A stretch of DNA of 64,000 nucleotides from Amycolatopsis solani (GTDB taxonomy: Bacteria; Actinomycetota; Actinomycetes; Mycobacteriales; Pseudonocardiaceae): positions 1,984,001-2,048,000 of the forward strand of contig NZ_JAWQJT010000001.1 in assembly GCF_033441515.1 (NCBI RefSeq), given 5' to 3'. Below the pieces are notes generated by a model, which did no database searches, was not told where the DNA came from, and saw only the letters and a program-made list of their open reading frames with translations. Made by a program: the position numbers and the translations under genes. Shown here piece by piece: positions 42,655 through 50,577 of the stretch (position 1 is the stretch's first letter; every line of letters begins with the position of its first letter).

Positions 42655-43557
42655 ATGACCGAACTGGTCGTGCGCCCGCTCGAAGCGGGCGAAGAAACGC
42701 TCTTCACCTCCCTGCCCGACCGCGGTCTCGTCGGCCGCACGCTGCTCGGCAACGACTTCGTCGAGATGGCGAAGCAGGGCGAATACCGGCCCGAGTGGAC
42801 CTGGGTCGCGCTGCGCGACGACGTCGTCGTGGCGCGGGCGGCCTGGTGGGCCAAACCCGGCGACGAGGAACCGATCGCACTGGACTGGTTCGACTTCACC
42901 GACTTCGACGCCGGCGTCCACCTGCTGAAGACGGCTCCGCTGCGCGCCGAATACGCGCTGACCACGCCGCCCGCGTGGCAGGACGACCCGGACGTCGCCC
43001 ACGAGGTGACCGTCCGCGTCGAGGCGGCCGAGCAGGCGGGCTACCGCAAGCTCGTCGAGCGGTACCGGTTCGTGTGGACGCCGGAAAACGGCCTCCCGGA
43101 AAGGCCGGGCCGGCTCGTCTTCCGGCCCGAGCCGGACGACGACGTCGTCCTCGACGTCTTCAAGCGGGTGCACGTCGGCAGCCTCGACGCGCACGTCCGG
43201 AAGACGGTCGAGGAGCACGGCCTCGAGGCGGCGGCCCGGGAAGACCTCGAGATCATGAAGTGGATGCCGGCCCCGCGGGACTGGTGGCGGCTGGCGTACA
43301 CCCCCGAAGGTGAGCTGGTCGGGCTCTGCCTGCCGACCCGCAACGTCTACGACCCGGTCGTCGGCTACATCGCCGTCGTGCCGGAGCACCGGGGCCACGG
43401 CTACGCGTACGACCTGCTGGTCGAGGCCACGCACGAACTCGTCGGCCACGGTGCCGACCGGATCGTCGCGGGCACCGACGTCGGCAACGTCCCGATGGCC
43501 AAGGCCTTCGCGAAGGCCGGCTACCCGGTGACGCAGCACCGCATCGACCTGGTCTGA
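42655..43557 (+). CDS. GNAT-family N-acetyltransferase
   Basis: The 300-residue protein has one clear acetyl-CoA-binding GNAT core near residues 235-265 (GYIAVVPEHRGHGYAYDLLVEA; the RGHGYA segment is the CoA pyrophosphate loop) and a degenerate N-terminal GNAT half. Two-lobed GNATs of this kind include mycothiol synthase and antibiotic-modifying enzymes; I cannot assign the substrate. GGAAGGACCTCC precedes ATG 42655. A possible leader peptide lies just upstream and a cgtgagtg-family palindrome just downstream. Confidence 0.85.
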   Translation: MTELVVRPLEAGEETLFTSLPDRGLVGRTLLGNDFVEMAKQGEYRPEWTWVALRDDVVVARAAWWAKPGDEEPIALDWFDFTDFDAGVHLLKTAPLRAEYALTTPPAWQDDPDVAHEVTVRVEAAEQAGYRKLVERYRFVWTPENGLPERPGRLVFRPEPDDDVVLDVFKRVHVGSLDAHVRKTVEEHGLEAAAREDLEIMKWMPAPRDWWRLAYTPEGELVGLCLPTRNVYDPVVGYIAVVPEHRGHGYAYDLLVEATHELVGHGADRIVAGTDVGNVPMAKAFAKAGYPVTQHRIDLV

Positions 43558-43562
43558 CCCCA

Positions 43563-43608
43563 GTCGTGAGTGGTAAGTCGGGTTAGAACCCTACTTGCCA
43601 CTCACGAC
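43563..43608. terminator. 46-bp near-perfect palindrome after the GNAT gene (cgtgagtg family)
   Basis: Arms of 22 bases (left begins GTCGTGAGTGGTAAGTCGGG) pair with two mismatches around an AG centre. It follows the GNAT stop by five bases and shares its layout with the elements at 5245-5288 and 49580-49627. The neighbours here are co-directional, not convergent. Confidence 0.75.
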
Positions 43609-43658
43609 CGGTGGGCGCTACCGTCGCTAGAGCGATCTATCAAATCGGGGGTTCGGCG

Positions 43659-44096
43659 ATGGACGTTCTGCGGGAGAAGGGGCTCACGCCGCTTCGCGTG
43701 ATCCTCGGCTTTTCGCTGGTCAGCACCACGATCCACTACGCGCACAACGCCATCCGCGTCGCGGACTACCCGCAGTTTCCGGGGGTTCCGGCGATGGTCG
43801 CGGGGATCGTCGTCGCCTTCGGCTGGGTGCTGTTCACGGTGTTCGGCTGGCTCGGCTACCGCGCGTACCGGGCGGGCCGGTACCCGCGGGCGCTGGCGTT
43901 CCTGCTGGTCTATTCGCTGGCCGGGATGATCACGCTGGGCCACTTCTTGACGGGCGTGCCGCGGATCCCCGGGTTCTTCTTCGCGACGATCTTCACGGAT
44001 GCCGCAGCGGGGCTCGCGTTGTGGGTCTTCCTGACGTGGGCGTGGGCCACGCTCAACCGGGTGACCTCGCGAGATCAAGTTTCTACACAATATTGA
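43659..44096 (+). CDS. Small membrane protein with four predicted helices
   Basis: The 145-residue product has four hydrophobic segments (about residues 10-30, 45-65, 78-100 and 110-130) and charged ends. I do not recognise a family. The start at ATG 43659 is preferred over the listed frame start because it gives a sensible first helix (MDVLREKGLTPLRVILGFSL). It lies upstream of boxC on the same strand with a 32-base gap that contains a promoter-like sequence, so it is probably not part of the box operon. Confidence 0.65.
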   Translation: MDVLREKGLTPLRVILGFSLVSTTIHYAHNAIRVADYPQFPGVPAMVAGIVVAFGWVLFTVFGWLGYRAYRAGRYPRALAFLLVYSLAGMITLGHFLTGVPRIPGFFFATIFTDAAAGLALWVFLTWAWATLNRVTSRDQVSTQY

Positions 44097-44119
44097 CGTT
44101 CGTCGGAACCATGTAGACA
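44093..44119 (+). promoter_or_regulatory. Candidate promoter of the box operon
   Basis: TTGACG (44093-44098) and TAGACA (44114-44119) resemble -35 and -10 boxes but are only 15 bases apart. TCTACA and TGTAGA half-sites flank the region as an inverted pair. It ends nine bases before the boxC GTG. Confidence 0.4.
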
Positions 44120-44128
44120 CTCGGGTGA

Positions 44129-45748
44129 GTGACCACCACCACAACGGTGACCTTCGACCGCCGTCCGGACGAGTACCGCCACTGGCGGCTCCACGTCGAC
44201 GGGGAGGTGGCCTGGCTCGAGCTGGACGTCGACGAACAGGGCGGGCTCGTCCCGGGGTACGAGCTCAAGCTCAACTCCTACGACCTCGGGGTCGACATCG
44301 AGCTCTACGACGCCACCCAGCGGCTGCGCTTCGAGCACCCCGAAGTCCGCGTGGTGGTCGTGACGAGCGCCAAGGACAAGGTGTTCTGCGCGGGCGCCAA
44401 CATCCGCATGCTCGCCGCGTCCGAGCACCACTGGAAGGTGAACTTCTGCAAGTTCACCAACGAGACCCGCAACGGCATGGAGGACGCCACCGCGCACTCC
44501 GGCCAGACCTACGTGGCCGCGGTCAACGGCACCTGCGCCGGCGGCGGCTACGAAATCGCGCTGGCCTGCGAGAAGATCCTGCTGATCGACGACAACTCCT
44601 CGACCGTCGCGCTGCCCGAGGTGCCGCTGCTCGGCGTGCTGCCCGGCACCGGCGGGCTGACCAGGGTCGTCGACAAGCGGCGGGTGCGCAAGGACCTCGC
44701 CGACGTCTTCGCCACGCGCCCGGACGGCGTCAAGGGCAAGACCGCGGTCGACTGGCGGCTGGTCGACGAACTGGTGCCGCGCCAGGGGTTCCGCGAAGCC
44801 GTGGAGAAACGGGCGCGGGAGATCGCGCGCGAATCCGACCGGACCGGCGAGGGCGGTATCGAGCTGACTCCGCTCGAACATCGCTATGTCGACATCGAAG
44901 TCGGGAAGGACCAGGTCACGATCACCGTCAAGGGCCCCGAAAACGACCCCGGTGACCTGCACGAAGAGGGCGCGAACGGCTGGTTCCTCGCGATGACCCG
45001 CGAGCTGGACGACGCCATCCTGCGGTTGCGCACCAACGAGGTCGAAGCCGGCACGTGGATCCTGAAGACCCAGGGCGACCCGGAGAAGGTGCTCGCGCAC
45101 GAGCAGGCGGTGTTCGGCGCGAAGGACTGGCTGGGCAACGAGATCACGCACTACTTCAAGCGCACGCTCAAGCGGCTCGACGTCACCAGCCGCACGCTGA
45201 TCGCGCTGATCGAGCCGGGTAGCTGCTTCGCCGGTTCGCTGCTGGAGCTCGCGCTCGCCGCCGACCGCCAGTACCTCCTCGACGGCCCGCCGATCGACGA
45301 CGAAGACTCCGAAGAACGTGCCACGATCCGGCTGTCCGAGGCCAACTTCGGCCCGTTCCCGATGGGCAACGGGCTCACCAGGTTGCAGACGCGCTTCTAC
45401 GGCGACGAAGACCACCTCGCCTGGCTCGCGCGGGAGAAGGACCACGAACTGAGCGCGGCCGAAGCCGTCGAACTCGGCCTGGTCACCGACGCCCCGGACG
45501 ACCTCGACTGGGAGGACGAGATCCGGATCGCGCTCGAAGGCCGGGCGTCGCTGTCCCCGGACGCCCTCACCGGGATGGAGGCCAACCACCGGTTCGTCGG
45601 TCCCGAGACCATCGAGACCAAGATCTTCGGCCGGCTGGCGGCTTGGCAGAACTGGATTTTCACCCGGCCGAACGCAGCCGGACCGGAGGGCGCGCTGCGC
45701 CGATACGGTACGGGTCAGAAGGCCGTCTTCGACAGGAAGCGGGTCTAG
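44129..45748 (+). CDS. boxC: 2,3-epoxybenzoyl-CoA dihydrolase BoxC
   Basis: A 539-residue crotonase-fold enzyme that opens the ring of 2,3-epoxybenzoyl-CoA, giving 3,4-dehydroadipyl-CoA semialdehyde and formate. It is about twice the size of a normal enoyl-CoA hydratase, as BoxC is. Visible landmarks are VFCAGANIRML near 88-98 (CoA oxyanion region), AAVNGTCAGGGYEIALACEK near 130-149 and PEVPLLGVLPGTGGLTRVV near 164. It is followed by boxB after six bases. The pathway is the aerobic, CoA-linked route for benzoate. Confidence 0.93.
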   Translation: MTTTTTVTFDRRPDEYRHWRLHVDGEVAWLELDVDEQGGLVPGYELKLNSYDLGVDIELYDATQRLRFEHPEVRVVVVTSAKDKVFCAGANIRMLAASEHHWKVNFCKFTNETRNGMEDATAHSGQTYVAAVNGTCAGGGYEIALACEKILLIDDNSSTVALPEVPLLGVLPGTGGLTRVVDKRRVRKDLADVFATRPDGVKGKTAVDWRLVDELVPRQGFREAVEKRAREIARESDRTGEGGIELTPLEHRYVDIEVGKDQVTITVKGPENDPGDLHEEGANGWFLAMTRELDDAILRLRTNEVEAGTWILKTQGDPEKVLAHEQAVFGAKDWLGNEITHYFKRTLKRLDVTSRTLIALIEPGSCFAGSLLELALAADRQYLLDGPPIDDEDSEERATIRLSEANFGPFPMGNGLTRLQTRFYGDEDHLAWLAREKDHELSAAEAVELGLVTDAPDDLDWEDEIRIALEGRASLSPDALTGMEANHRFVGPETIETKIFGRLAAWQNWIFTRPNAAGPEGALRRYGTGQKAVFDRKRV

Positions 45749-45753
45749 CGCAG

Positions 45754-47175
45754 ATGCCCGAGAAGATCGACTACGACGCCAAGATCCCCAACAACGTCAA
45801 CCTCTCCGAGGACCGGCGGCTGCAGCGCGCGCTGGAGGGCTGGCAGCCGAAGTTCATGCACTGGTGGGGCGAAATGGGCCCGACGCTGGAGACCCAGGGT
45901 GTCTACCTGCGCACCGCGGTCAGCGTCGGCCGTGAGGGCTGGGCGCACTTCGACCACGTCAACGTGCCCGACTACCGCTGGGGCATCTTCCTCGCCGAGC
46001 GCGACCCGGACCGGCGGATCGCGTTCGGGGAGCACCAGGGCGAGCCGGTCTGGCAGCAGGTGCCCGGCGAATACCGCGCCGACCTGCAGCGGCTGATCGT
46101 CATCCAGGGCGACACCGAACCGGCGTCGGTCGAGCAGCAGAAGCTCCTCGGGCTCACCGCGCCGAGCCTCTACGACCTGCGCAACCTGTTCCAGGTCAAC
46201 GTCGAAGAGGGCAGGCACCTGTGGGCGATGGTGTACCTGCTGCACGCCTACTTCGGCCGCGAAGGCCGGGACGAGGCCGAAGGGCTGCTGCTGCGCAACT
46301 CCGGCAGCCCGGACGCGCCTCGCATCCTCGGCGCGTTCAACGAGGAGACCGCCGACTGGCTGGCCTTCTACATGTTCACCTACTTCACCGACCGGGACGG
46401 GAAGTACCAGCTCGGCACGCTCAAGGAGTCCTCCTTCGACCCGCTCTCGCGCACCTGCGAGTTCATGCTGAAGGAGGAGGCGCACCACATGATGGTCGGC
46501 ACCACCGGGGTCGACCGCGTGGTGATCCGCAGCGCCGAGCTAATCCGCGAGCACGACACGCTCGACATCGGCCCGCACGGCGGCATCCCGCTGGACCTGA
46601 TCCAGCGGTACATCAACTTCCACTACACCGTTTCGCTGGACCTGTTCGGCAGCGAGACGTCGACGAACGCGGCGAACTACTACACCGCCGGGCTCAAGGG
46701 CCGCTGGCAAGAGACCCGCCGCCGCGACGACCACAAGCTCACCGGGGACGCCCGCACGCTGGAGCGGCCCGGCGGCGACGGCACGTGGACGACCGAGGAG
46801 ATGCAGGCGATCCTGCTGCTCAACCTCGACCTGCGCACCGAGTACGTGGCCGACTGCCAGACCGGCGTCAAGCGCTGGAACAAGATCCTCTCCGACGCCG
46901 GGATCGATCACACGTTCCGCCTGCCGCACCCTGGCTTCAACCGCGAAGTCGGCATAAACTCCGGCCACCACGTCACTCCCGACGGCACCATCGTCGACGA
47001 GCGGACCTGGGAGGCCGGCAAACCCAAGTGGCTGCCCACCACCGAGGACCTGACGTTCGTCCGGTCGCTGATGCACCCGGTCTACGAGCGGGGGAAGATC
47101 GCGAGCTGGGTCGCGCCGCCGCGGCAGGGCATCAACGGGAAGCCCTTCGACTACGAGTACGTGTACCTCACGTAG
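45754..47175 (+). CDS. boxB: Benzoyl-CoA 2,3-epoxidase, oxygenase subunit BoxB
   Basis: The 473-residue protein is a diiron monooxygenase with iron-ligand motifs EEGRH (Glu151-Glu152...His155) and EEAHH (Glu241-Glu242...His245) of the ferritin-like fold. The size and the ending GKPFDYEYVYLT are typical of BoxB. With the flavin reductase BoxA it epoxidises benzoyl-CoA using oxygen and NADPH. No boxA lies in this window, so electrons must come from a gene elsewhere or an alternative reductase. It starts six bases after boxC and is followed by the ligase gene after eight. Confidence 0.95.
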   Translation: MPEKIDYDAKIPNNVNLSEDRRLQRALEGWQPKFMHWWGEMGPTLETQGVYLRTAVSVGREGWAHFDHVNVPDYRWGIFLAERDPDRRIAFGEHQGEPVWQQVPGEYRADLQRLIVIQGDTEPASVEQQKLLGLTAPSLYDLRNLFQVNVEEGRHLWAMVYLLHAYFGREGRDEAEGLLLRNSGSPDAPRILGAFNEETADWLAFYMFTYFTDRDGKYQLGTLKESSFDPLSRTCEFMLKEEAHHMMVGTTGVDRVVIRSAELIREHDTLDIGPHGGIPLDLIQRYINFHYTVSLDLFGSETSTNAANYYTAGLKGRWQETRRRDDHKLTGDARTLERPGGDGTWTTEEMQAILLLNLDLRTEYVADCQTGVKRWNKILSDAGIDHTFRLPHPGFNREVGINSGHHVTPDGTIVDERTWEAGKPKWLPTTEDLTFVRSLMHPVYERGKIASWVAPPRQGINGKPFDYEYVYLT

Positions 47176-47183
47176 GAGGTCTG

Positions 47184-48728
47184 GTGGCGACAGCGTTCAA
47201 CGCGGCGGAGTACCTGCTTTCCGCCGGGCACCCGGACGCGACCGCGGTCGTGTCGCCCCGCCGCTCCCTGACCTACGCCGAGCTGGCCGCGGAGTCCCGC
47301 CGGGTCGCCGCCGGGCTCGTCGAGCTCGGCGTGCGGCCCGAGGAGCGGGTCATGTTCTGCATGGTCGACGACGTCGAGCTGCTCACCGGCATCCTCGGCG
47401 CGATGCTGGCCGGCGCGGTCGCCGTCCCGGTGTCGACCATGGTCACCGGGCTCGAGCTGGGCAAGGTGCTGGCCGACTCGCGGGCGCGCGTGCTCGGCGT
47501 GTCCGGGGAGTTCGCCGAGCAGGCCGCCACCGCGCTCGGCTTCGCCCCCGAGGTCACCGACGTGCTGCTCGACCGGTCCGACGCGGACGGGTTCGGCGTC
47601 CGGACGCACGAGTGGTCGTCGCTGGGCGGGACGTTCCGAAGTGGACGGACGTGGGAGGACTCGCCCGCGCTGTGGCTGTACACGTCGGGGACGACCGGGC
47701 AGCCGAAGGGCGCGATGCACCGGCACGCGAGCATCCGCGCGGTCTGCGAGACCTACGCCCGCACGGTACTGGCGACCACGCCGTCGGACCGGTTCCTGTC
47801 CGTGCCGAAGCTCTTCTTCGCCTACGGGCTGGGCAATTCCTGCTTCTTCCCGCTCGCCGCGGGCGGGACGACGGTGCTCGAACCCGCCCGGCCGACTCCC
47901 GGACTGTTCGCCCGGCGCGCTCGCGAGAGACAACCCTCGCTCTTCTTCGCGGTACCGACGTTCTACGCGGCGCTGCTCGCCAGCGACGTCCCGGACGACT
48001 CGTTCGCCTCGGTGCGGCACGCGGTTTCGGCGGGGGAACCGCTGCCCGCGTCGCTGTACGAACGGTTCCGCGCCCGCTTCGGGCTGGAGATCCTCGACGG
48101 CATCGGGTCGACCGAGGCCCTGCACATCTTCCTGTCGAACCAGCCCGGCTCGGTGCGGCCCGGCAGCACCGGCGTCGCCGTACCCGGGTACTCCGTGCAG
48201 ATCCGCGACGAAGCGGGCGCGGTGGTCGACGGGCCGGGGCAGCCGGGCGAGCTGTTCGTCGCCGGGCCGTCGACGGCGACCGGCTATTGGGCCCGTTACG
48301 ACGCGACGAAGCTCGTCTTCCAGGGCGAGTGGCTGCGGACCGGCGACAGCTACGTCCGCAACGAGGACGGCACGTACACCTGCCTCGGCCGATTCGGGGA
48401 CATGCTGAAGGCGGGCGGGATCTGGGTGTCACCGTCCGAAGTGGAGGAACGGCTGCGGCAGCACCCGGCGGTGGCGGAGGTCGCCGTCGTCGCCGCGCCG
48501 GACGCCGACGGCCTCGACAAGCCGGTCGCGTGCGTGGTGGCCGCGCCCGGTTTCGCGGTGGACCCGGCGGAGCTGATCGAGTTCTGCCGCGAAGGACTCG
48601 CGGCGTTCAAGCGGCCGCGCGGGGTGGTCGAGCTGGCCGAGCTGCCGAAGACGGCGACCGGCAAGATCCGCCGCAACGTGATCCGCGAGCAGGTCCGCGA
48701 CGTGCTGCGGGTGGTGCCCAGTCCGTGA
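47184..48728 (+). CDS. Benzoate-CoA ligase
   Basis: The 514-residue adenylate-forming ligase has the ATP-binding P-loop WLYTSGTTGQPKG near 158-170, IGSTEALHIF near 310, and the C-terminal motif KTATGKIRRN with its catalytic Lys near 493. VPKLFFAYGLGNSCFFPL near 210 is characteristic of benzoate-CoA ligases. It activates benzoate (or a related aryl acid) to the CoA thioester for BoxB. TAGGAGGT precedes GTG 47184. Its stop overlaps the amidohydrolase start (GTGA). Confidence 0.93.
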   Translation: MATAFNAAEYLLSAGHPDATAVVSPRRSLTYAELAAESRRVAAGLVELGVRPEERVMFCMVDDVELLTGILGAMLAGAVAVPVSTMVTGLELGKVLADSRARVLGVSGEFAEQAATALGFAPEVTDVLLDRSDADGFGVRTHEWSSLGGTFRSGRTWEDSPALWLYTSGTTGQPKGAMHRHASIRAVCETYARTVLATTPSDRFLSVPKLFFAYGLGNSCFFPLAAGGTTVLEPARPTPGLFARRARERQPSLFFAVPTFYAALLASDVPDDSFASVRHAVSAGEPLPASLYERFRARFGLEILDGIGSTEALHIFLSNQPGSVRPGSTGVAVPGYSVQIRDEAGAVVDGPGQPGELFVAGPSTATGYWARYDATKLVFQGEWLRTGDSYVRNEDGTYTCLGRFGDMLKAGGIWVSPSEVEERLRQHPAVAEVAVVAAPDADGLDKPVACVVAAPGFAVDPAELIEFCREGLAAFKRPRGVVELAELPKTATGKIRRNVIREQVRDVLRVVPSP

Positions 48729-49579
48729 TCGACGACTACTTCGTGGTGGACGCGCACGTCCACGCGCCGCGGCTGCCGACGCTGAAACCCGCGTGGCTGC
48801 AGTGGGCGCACGACTTCGCCGGGACGTACCCGTGGCGTTCGGTGTACTCCTCTTCGGGGGAGGTGATCCCGGCGGCGATGGACGAATTGATGGCGTCCGA
48901 AGGCGTCGACCGCGTGCTGCTGTTCTGCGAGTACAGCCCGCGGGCGACCGGGATCCAGCCCATCGAGGACAACCTGCCGCTGGTCGAGCACAACCCCACG
49001 CGGTTCCGGCTCGTGGCCAACGTCAACCCGTACCTGCACCACCCCGCGGTTTCGGAGGTTTCGCGGCAGCTCGACCTGGGCGCGGTGGCGCTGAAGATCC
49101 ACCCGGTGCACGGCGCGTTTTCCCCGGCGGACAAGGAGCTGTACCCGGTCTACCAGCTGTGCCTCGAGCGTGGCGTCCCGGTGATCTTCCACTCCGGGAC
49201 GTCGAGCTTCCCGGGTTCCCGCGCCAGTTTCGGGAATCCGGAACTGCTGTCCGATGTGGTCGAGGACTTCCCTTCGCTGCAGTTCGTCTTCGCCCACGGC
49301 GGGCGCGGATGGTGGTACGACGTGGCCGCGTTCCTGGCGCTGGCGCGCGACAACGTCTGGCTCGACCTGGCCGGGCTGCCGCCGAAGAAGCTGAAGGAGT
49401 ACTACCAGCGCTTCGACTTCACCCGGCTGGCCGGGAAGTTCGTCTTCGGGACGGACTGGCCCGGCGTGCCGTCGGTGGCGAAGAACGTGCGGGCGTTGAT
49501 GGGTCTCGGCCTGCCGGACGACGTGCTGACCGGGGTGCTCTCGGGCAACGCGGTCAAGCTGATGCCTTCACTCGCCTAG
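48725..49579 (+). CDS. Amidohydrolase-family (TIM-barrel) protein of the box operon
   Basis: The 284-residue protein opens with the metal-binding VVDAHVHAP (residues 7-15). It has a lysine or histidine metal site in ALKIHPVHGAF near 125, VIFHSGTSSFPG near 155, FAHGGRG near 185 and the late Asp in VFGTDWPGVPS near 240. This is the ACMSD-like amidohydrolase_2 family, which includes decarboxylases and hydrolases of aromatic acids. It is translationally coupled to the benzoate-CoA ligase, so a role in benzoate or aryl-acid metabolism is likely. Its precise step is unknown. Confidence 0.82.
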   Translation: MIDDYFVVDAHVHAPRLPTLKPAWLQWAHDFAGTYPWRSVYSSSGEVIPAAMDELMASEGVDRVLLFCEYSPRATGIQPIEDNLPLVEHNPTRFRLVANVNPYLHHPAVSEVSRQLDLGAVALKIHPVHGAFSPADKELYPVYQLCLERGVPVIFHSGTSSFPGSRASFGNPELLSDVVEDFPSLQFVFAHGGRGWWYDVAAFLALARDNVWLDLAGLPPKKLKEYYQRFDFTRLAGKFVFGTDWPGVPSVAKNVRALMGLGLPDDVLTGVLSGNAVKLMPSLA

Positions 49580-49627
49580 GCTCGTGAGTGTTCAGTCGGG
49601 TTCTAACCCGACTGAACACTCACGAGC
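49580..49627. terminator. Perfect 48-bp palindrome between convergent genes (cgtgagtg family)
   Basis: Perfect 23-base arms (left begins GCTCGTGAGTGTTCAGTCGG) flank a CT centre. It starts one base after the amidohydrolase stop. The stop of the convergent VOC gene (minus strand, 49603-49605) lies at its centre. Likely bidirectional terminator. Confidence 0.82.
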
Positions 49628-49995
49628 TGGTGCAGGCAGAGGACGTTGCCTTCGGAGTCGGTGAACCAGGCGGCTCGTTCGTTGCCCAGCTCCGCGATGT
49701 GGGCCACGGTCTTGAGGCCTTCCATCTCGAAGTCCTGGAACCGCACGCCGCGGTTCTCGAGGGTCTTGATCTCGCCTTCCAGGTCGGAAACTTCGAAGCT
49801 CAACGCCGTGTTCTCGCTCTGCGCACCCGCCGGCATCGCACGGAGGCCGATCGAGCCCGCGCCGGCCGCGAAGTACAGCGTTCCGTCCTCGCCCTTCCCC
49901 GTCTGCTTCAAGCCGAGGGAGTCCGCGTAGAAGTGGCCGGCGCGTTCGCTGTCGGTCACCGGGAGCATCGTCGTGATCGTCGATTCGGTCAGCAT
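49603..49995 (-). CDS. VOC/glyoxalase-family protein
   Basis: A 130-residue single VOC domain: TTMLPVTDSERAGHFYADSLGL near 7-28, then LSFEVSDLEGEIKTLENRGVRF near 68-89 and AWFTDSEGNVLCLHQ near 109. The usual first metal His is not obvious, so it may bind a ligand without metal catalysis. The ATG at 49995 gives the normal length. Its last residues and stop codon are encoded by the palindrome at 49580-49627, so the tail VSVQSG is probably not conserved. Confidence 0.78.
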   Translation of the reverse strand: MLTESTITTMLPVTDSERAGHFYADSLGLKQTGKGEDGTLYFAAGAGSIGLRAMPAGAQSENTALSFEVSDLEGEIKTLENRGVRFQDFEMEGLKTVAHIAELGNERAAWFTDSEGNVLCLHQLVSVQSG

Positions 49996-50041
49996 GGGTC
50001 CATGGTGCGCTGCCGCGCGCACCGCTGTGACCTCGACTTTT

Positions 50042-50491
50042 TCAACGGTCGGTGTTGAACGCGCGCAGTGTCCGCATCGCTTCCGCGAGTGCCGGCGCGT
50101 CGTCACCGAGCGGAGTCAGCACGATGCGACGCAGGATTTCCGCCGCCGCCTCACGCGCCTTGCCCGCCACATCGAGGCCGTGCTCGGTGAGAGCCGCAAA
50201 GGTGACGCGCCGGTCGTCCGGGCTCGGGATCCGGCAGATGAGGTCCGCCGCCACCAGCCGATCGGCCACCTTCGTGAAGCCGCCGCTGGACAGCGCCGCT
50301 TCGGTCGCCAGCTTCGTCATCGGCATCCGGTGCTCGGGCGAGCGGACCAGCCGCAGCAGGATGTCGAACGACGCGGGCGCGAGCCCGAACCGGTCGGCGA
50401 TCTCGCCCATCAGCTTGTCCTGCGTGGCCAGGTAGCCCTCGATCACCAGGCCCCACCAGGTGACGATCTCGTCGTCGTCGGTCGCTTCCAC
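50042..50491 (-). CDS. MarR-family regulator, MhqR-like
   Basis: The 149-residue MarR protein has a winged helix-turn-helix near residues 38-85 (PASFDILLRLVRSPEHRMPMTKLATEAALSSGGFTKVADRLV) with the wing RIPSPDDRRVTF. It diverges from a ring-cleaving-dioxygenase gene and an esterase-like hydrolase gene. This reproduces the MhqR-MhqO-MhqD set that in Bacillus answers quinones and azo compounds. Its likely operator is the palindrome at 50530-50543. No Cys is present in the sequence, so sensing should be by ligand binding and not by thiol oxidation. Confidence 0.85.
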   Translation of the reverse strand: MEATDDDEIVTWWGLVIEGYLATQDKLMGEIADRFGLAPASFDILLRLVRSPEHRMPMTKLATEAALSSGGFTKVADRLVAADLICRIPSPDDRRVTFAALTEHGLDVAGKAREAAAEILRRIVLTPLGDDAPALAEAMRTLRAFNTDR

Positions 50492-50527
50492 GGGTGTGAG
50501 CTTACCGGGTAATGGCTCGCCGGAATA

Positions 50528-50547
50528 TATCTTGCGCGCAAGAAGTT
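50528..50547. promoter_or_regulatory. MarR operator of the quinone-resistance-like locus
   Basis: A perfect 14-base palindrome, TCTTGCGCGCAAGA (50530-50543), sits in an AT-containing stretch between the marR gene and the divergent dioxygenase gene. The 20-base region recurs at 32826-32845 with two differences. Confidence 0.78.
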
Positions 50548-50577
50548 ATCGGGTTACCTTGACCCCAGGAGGCAACC

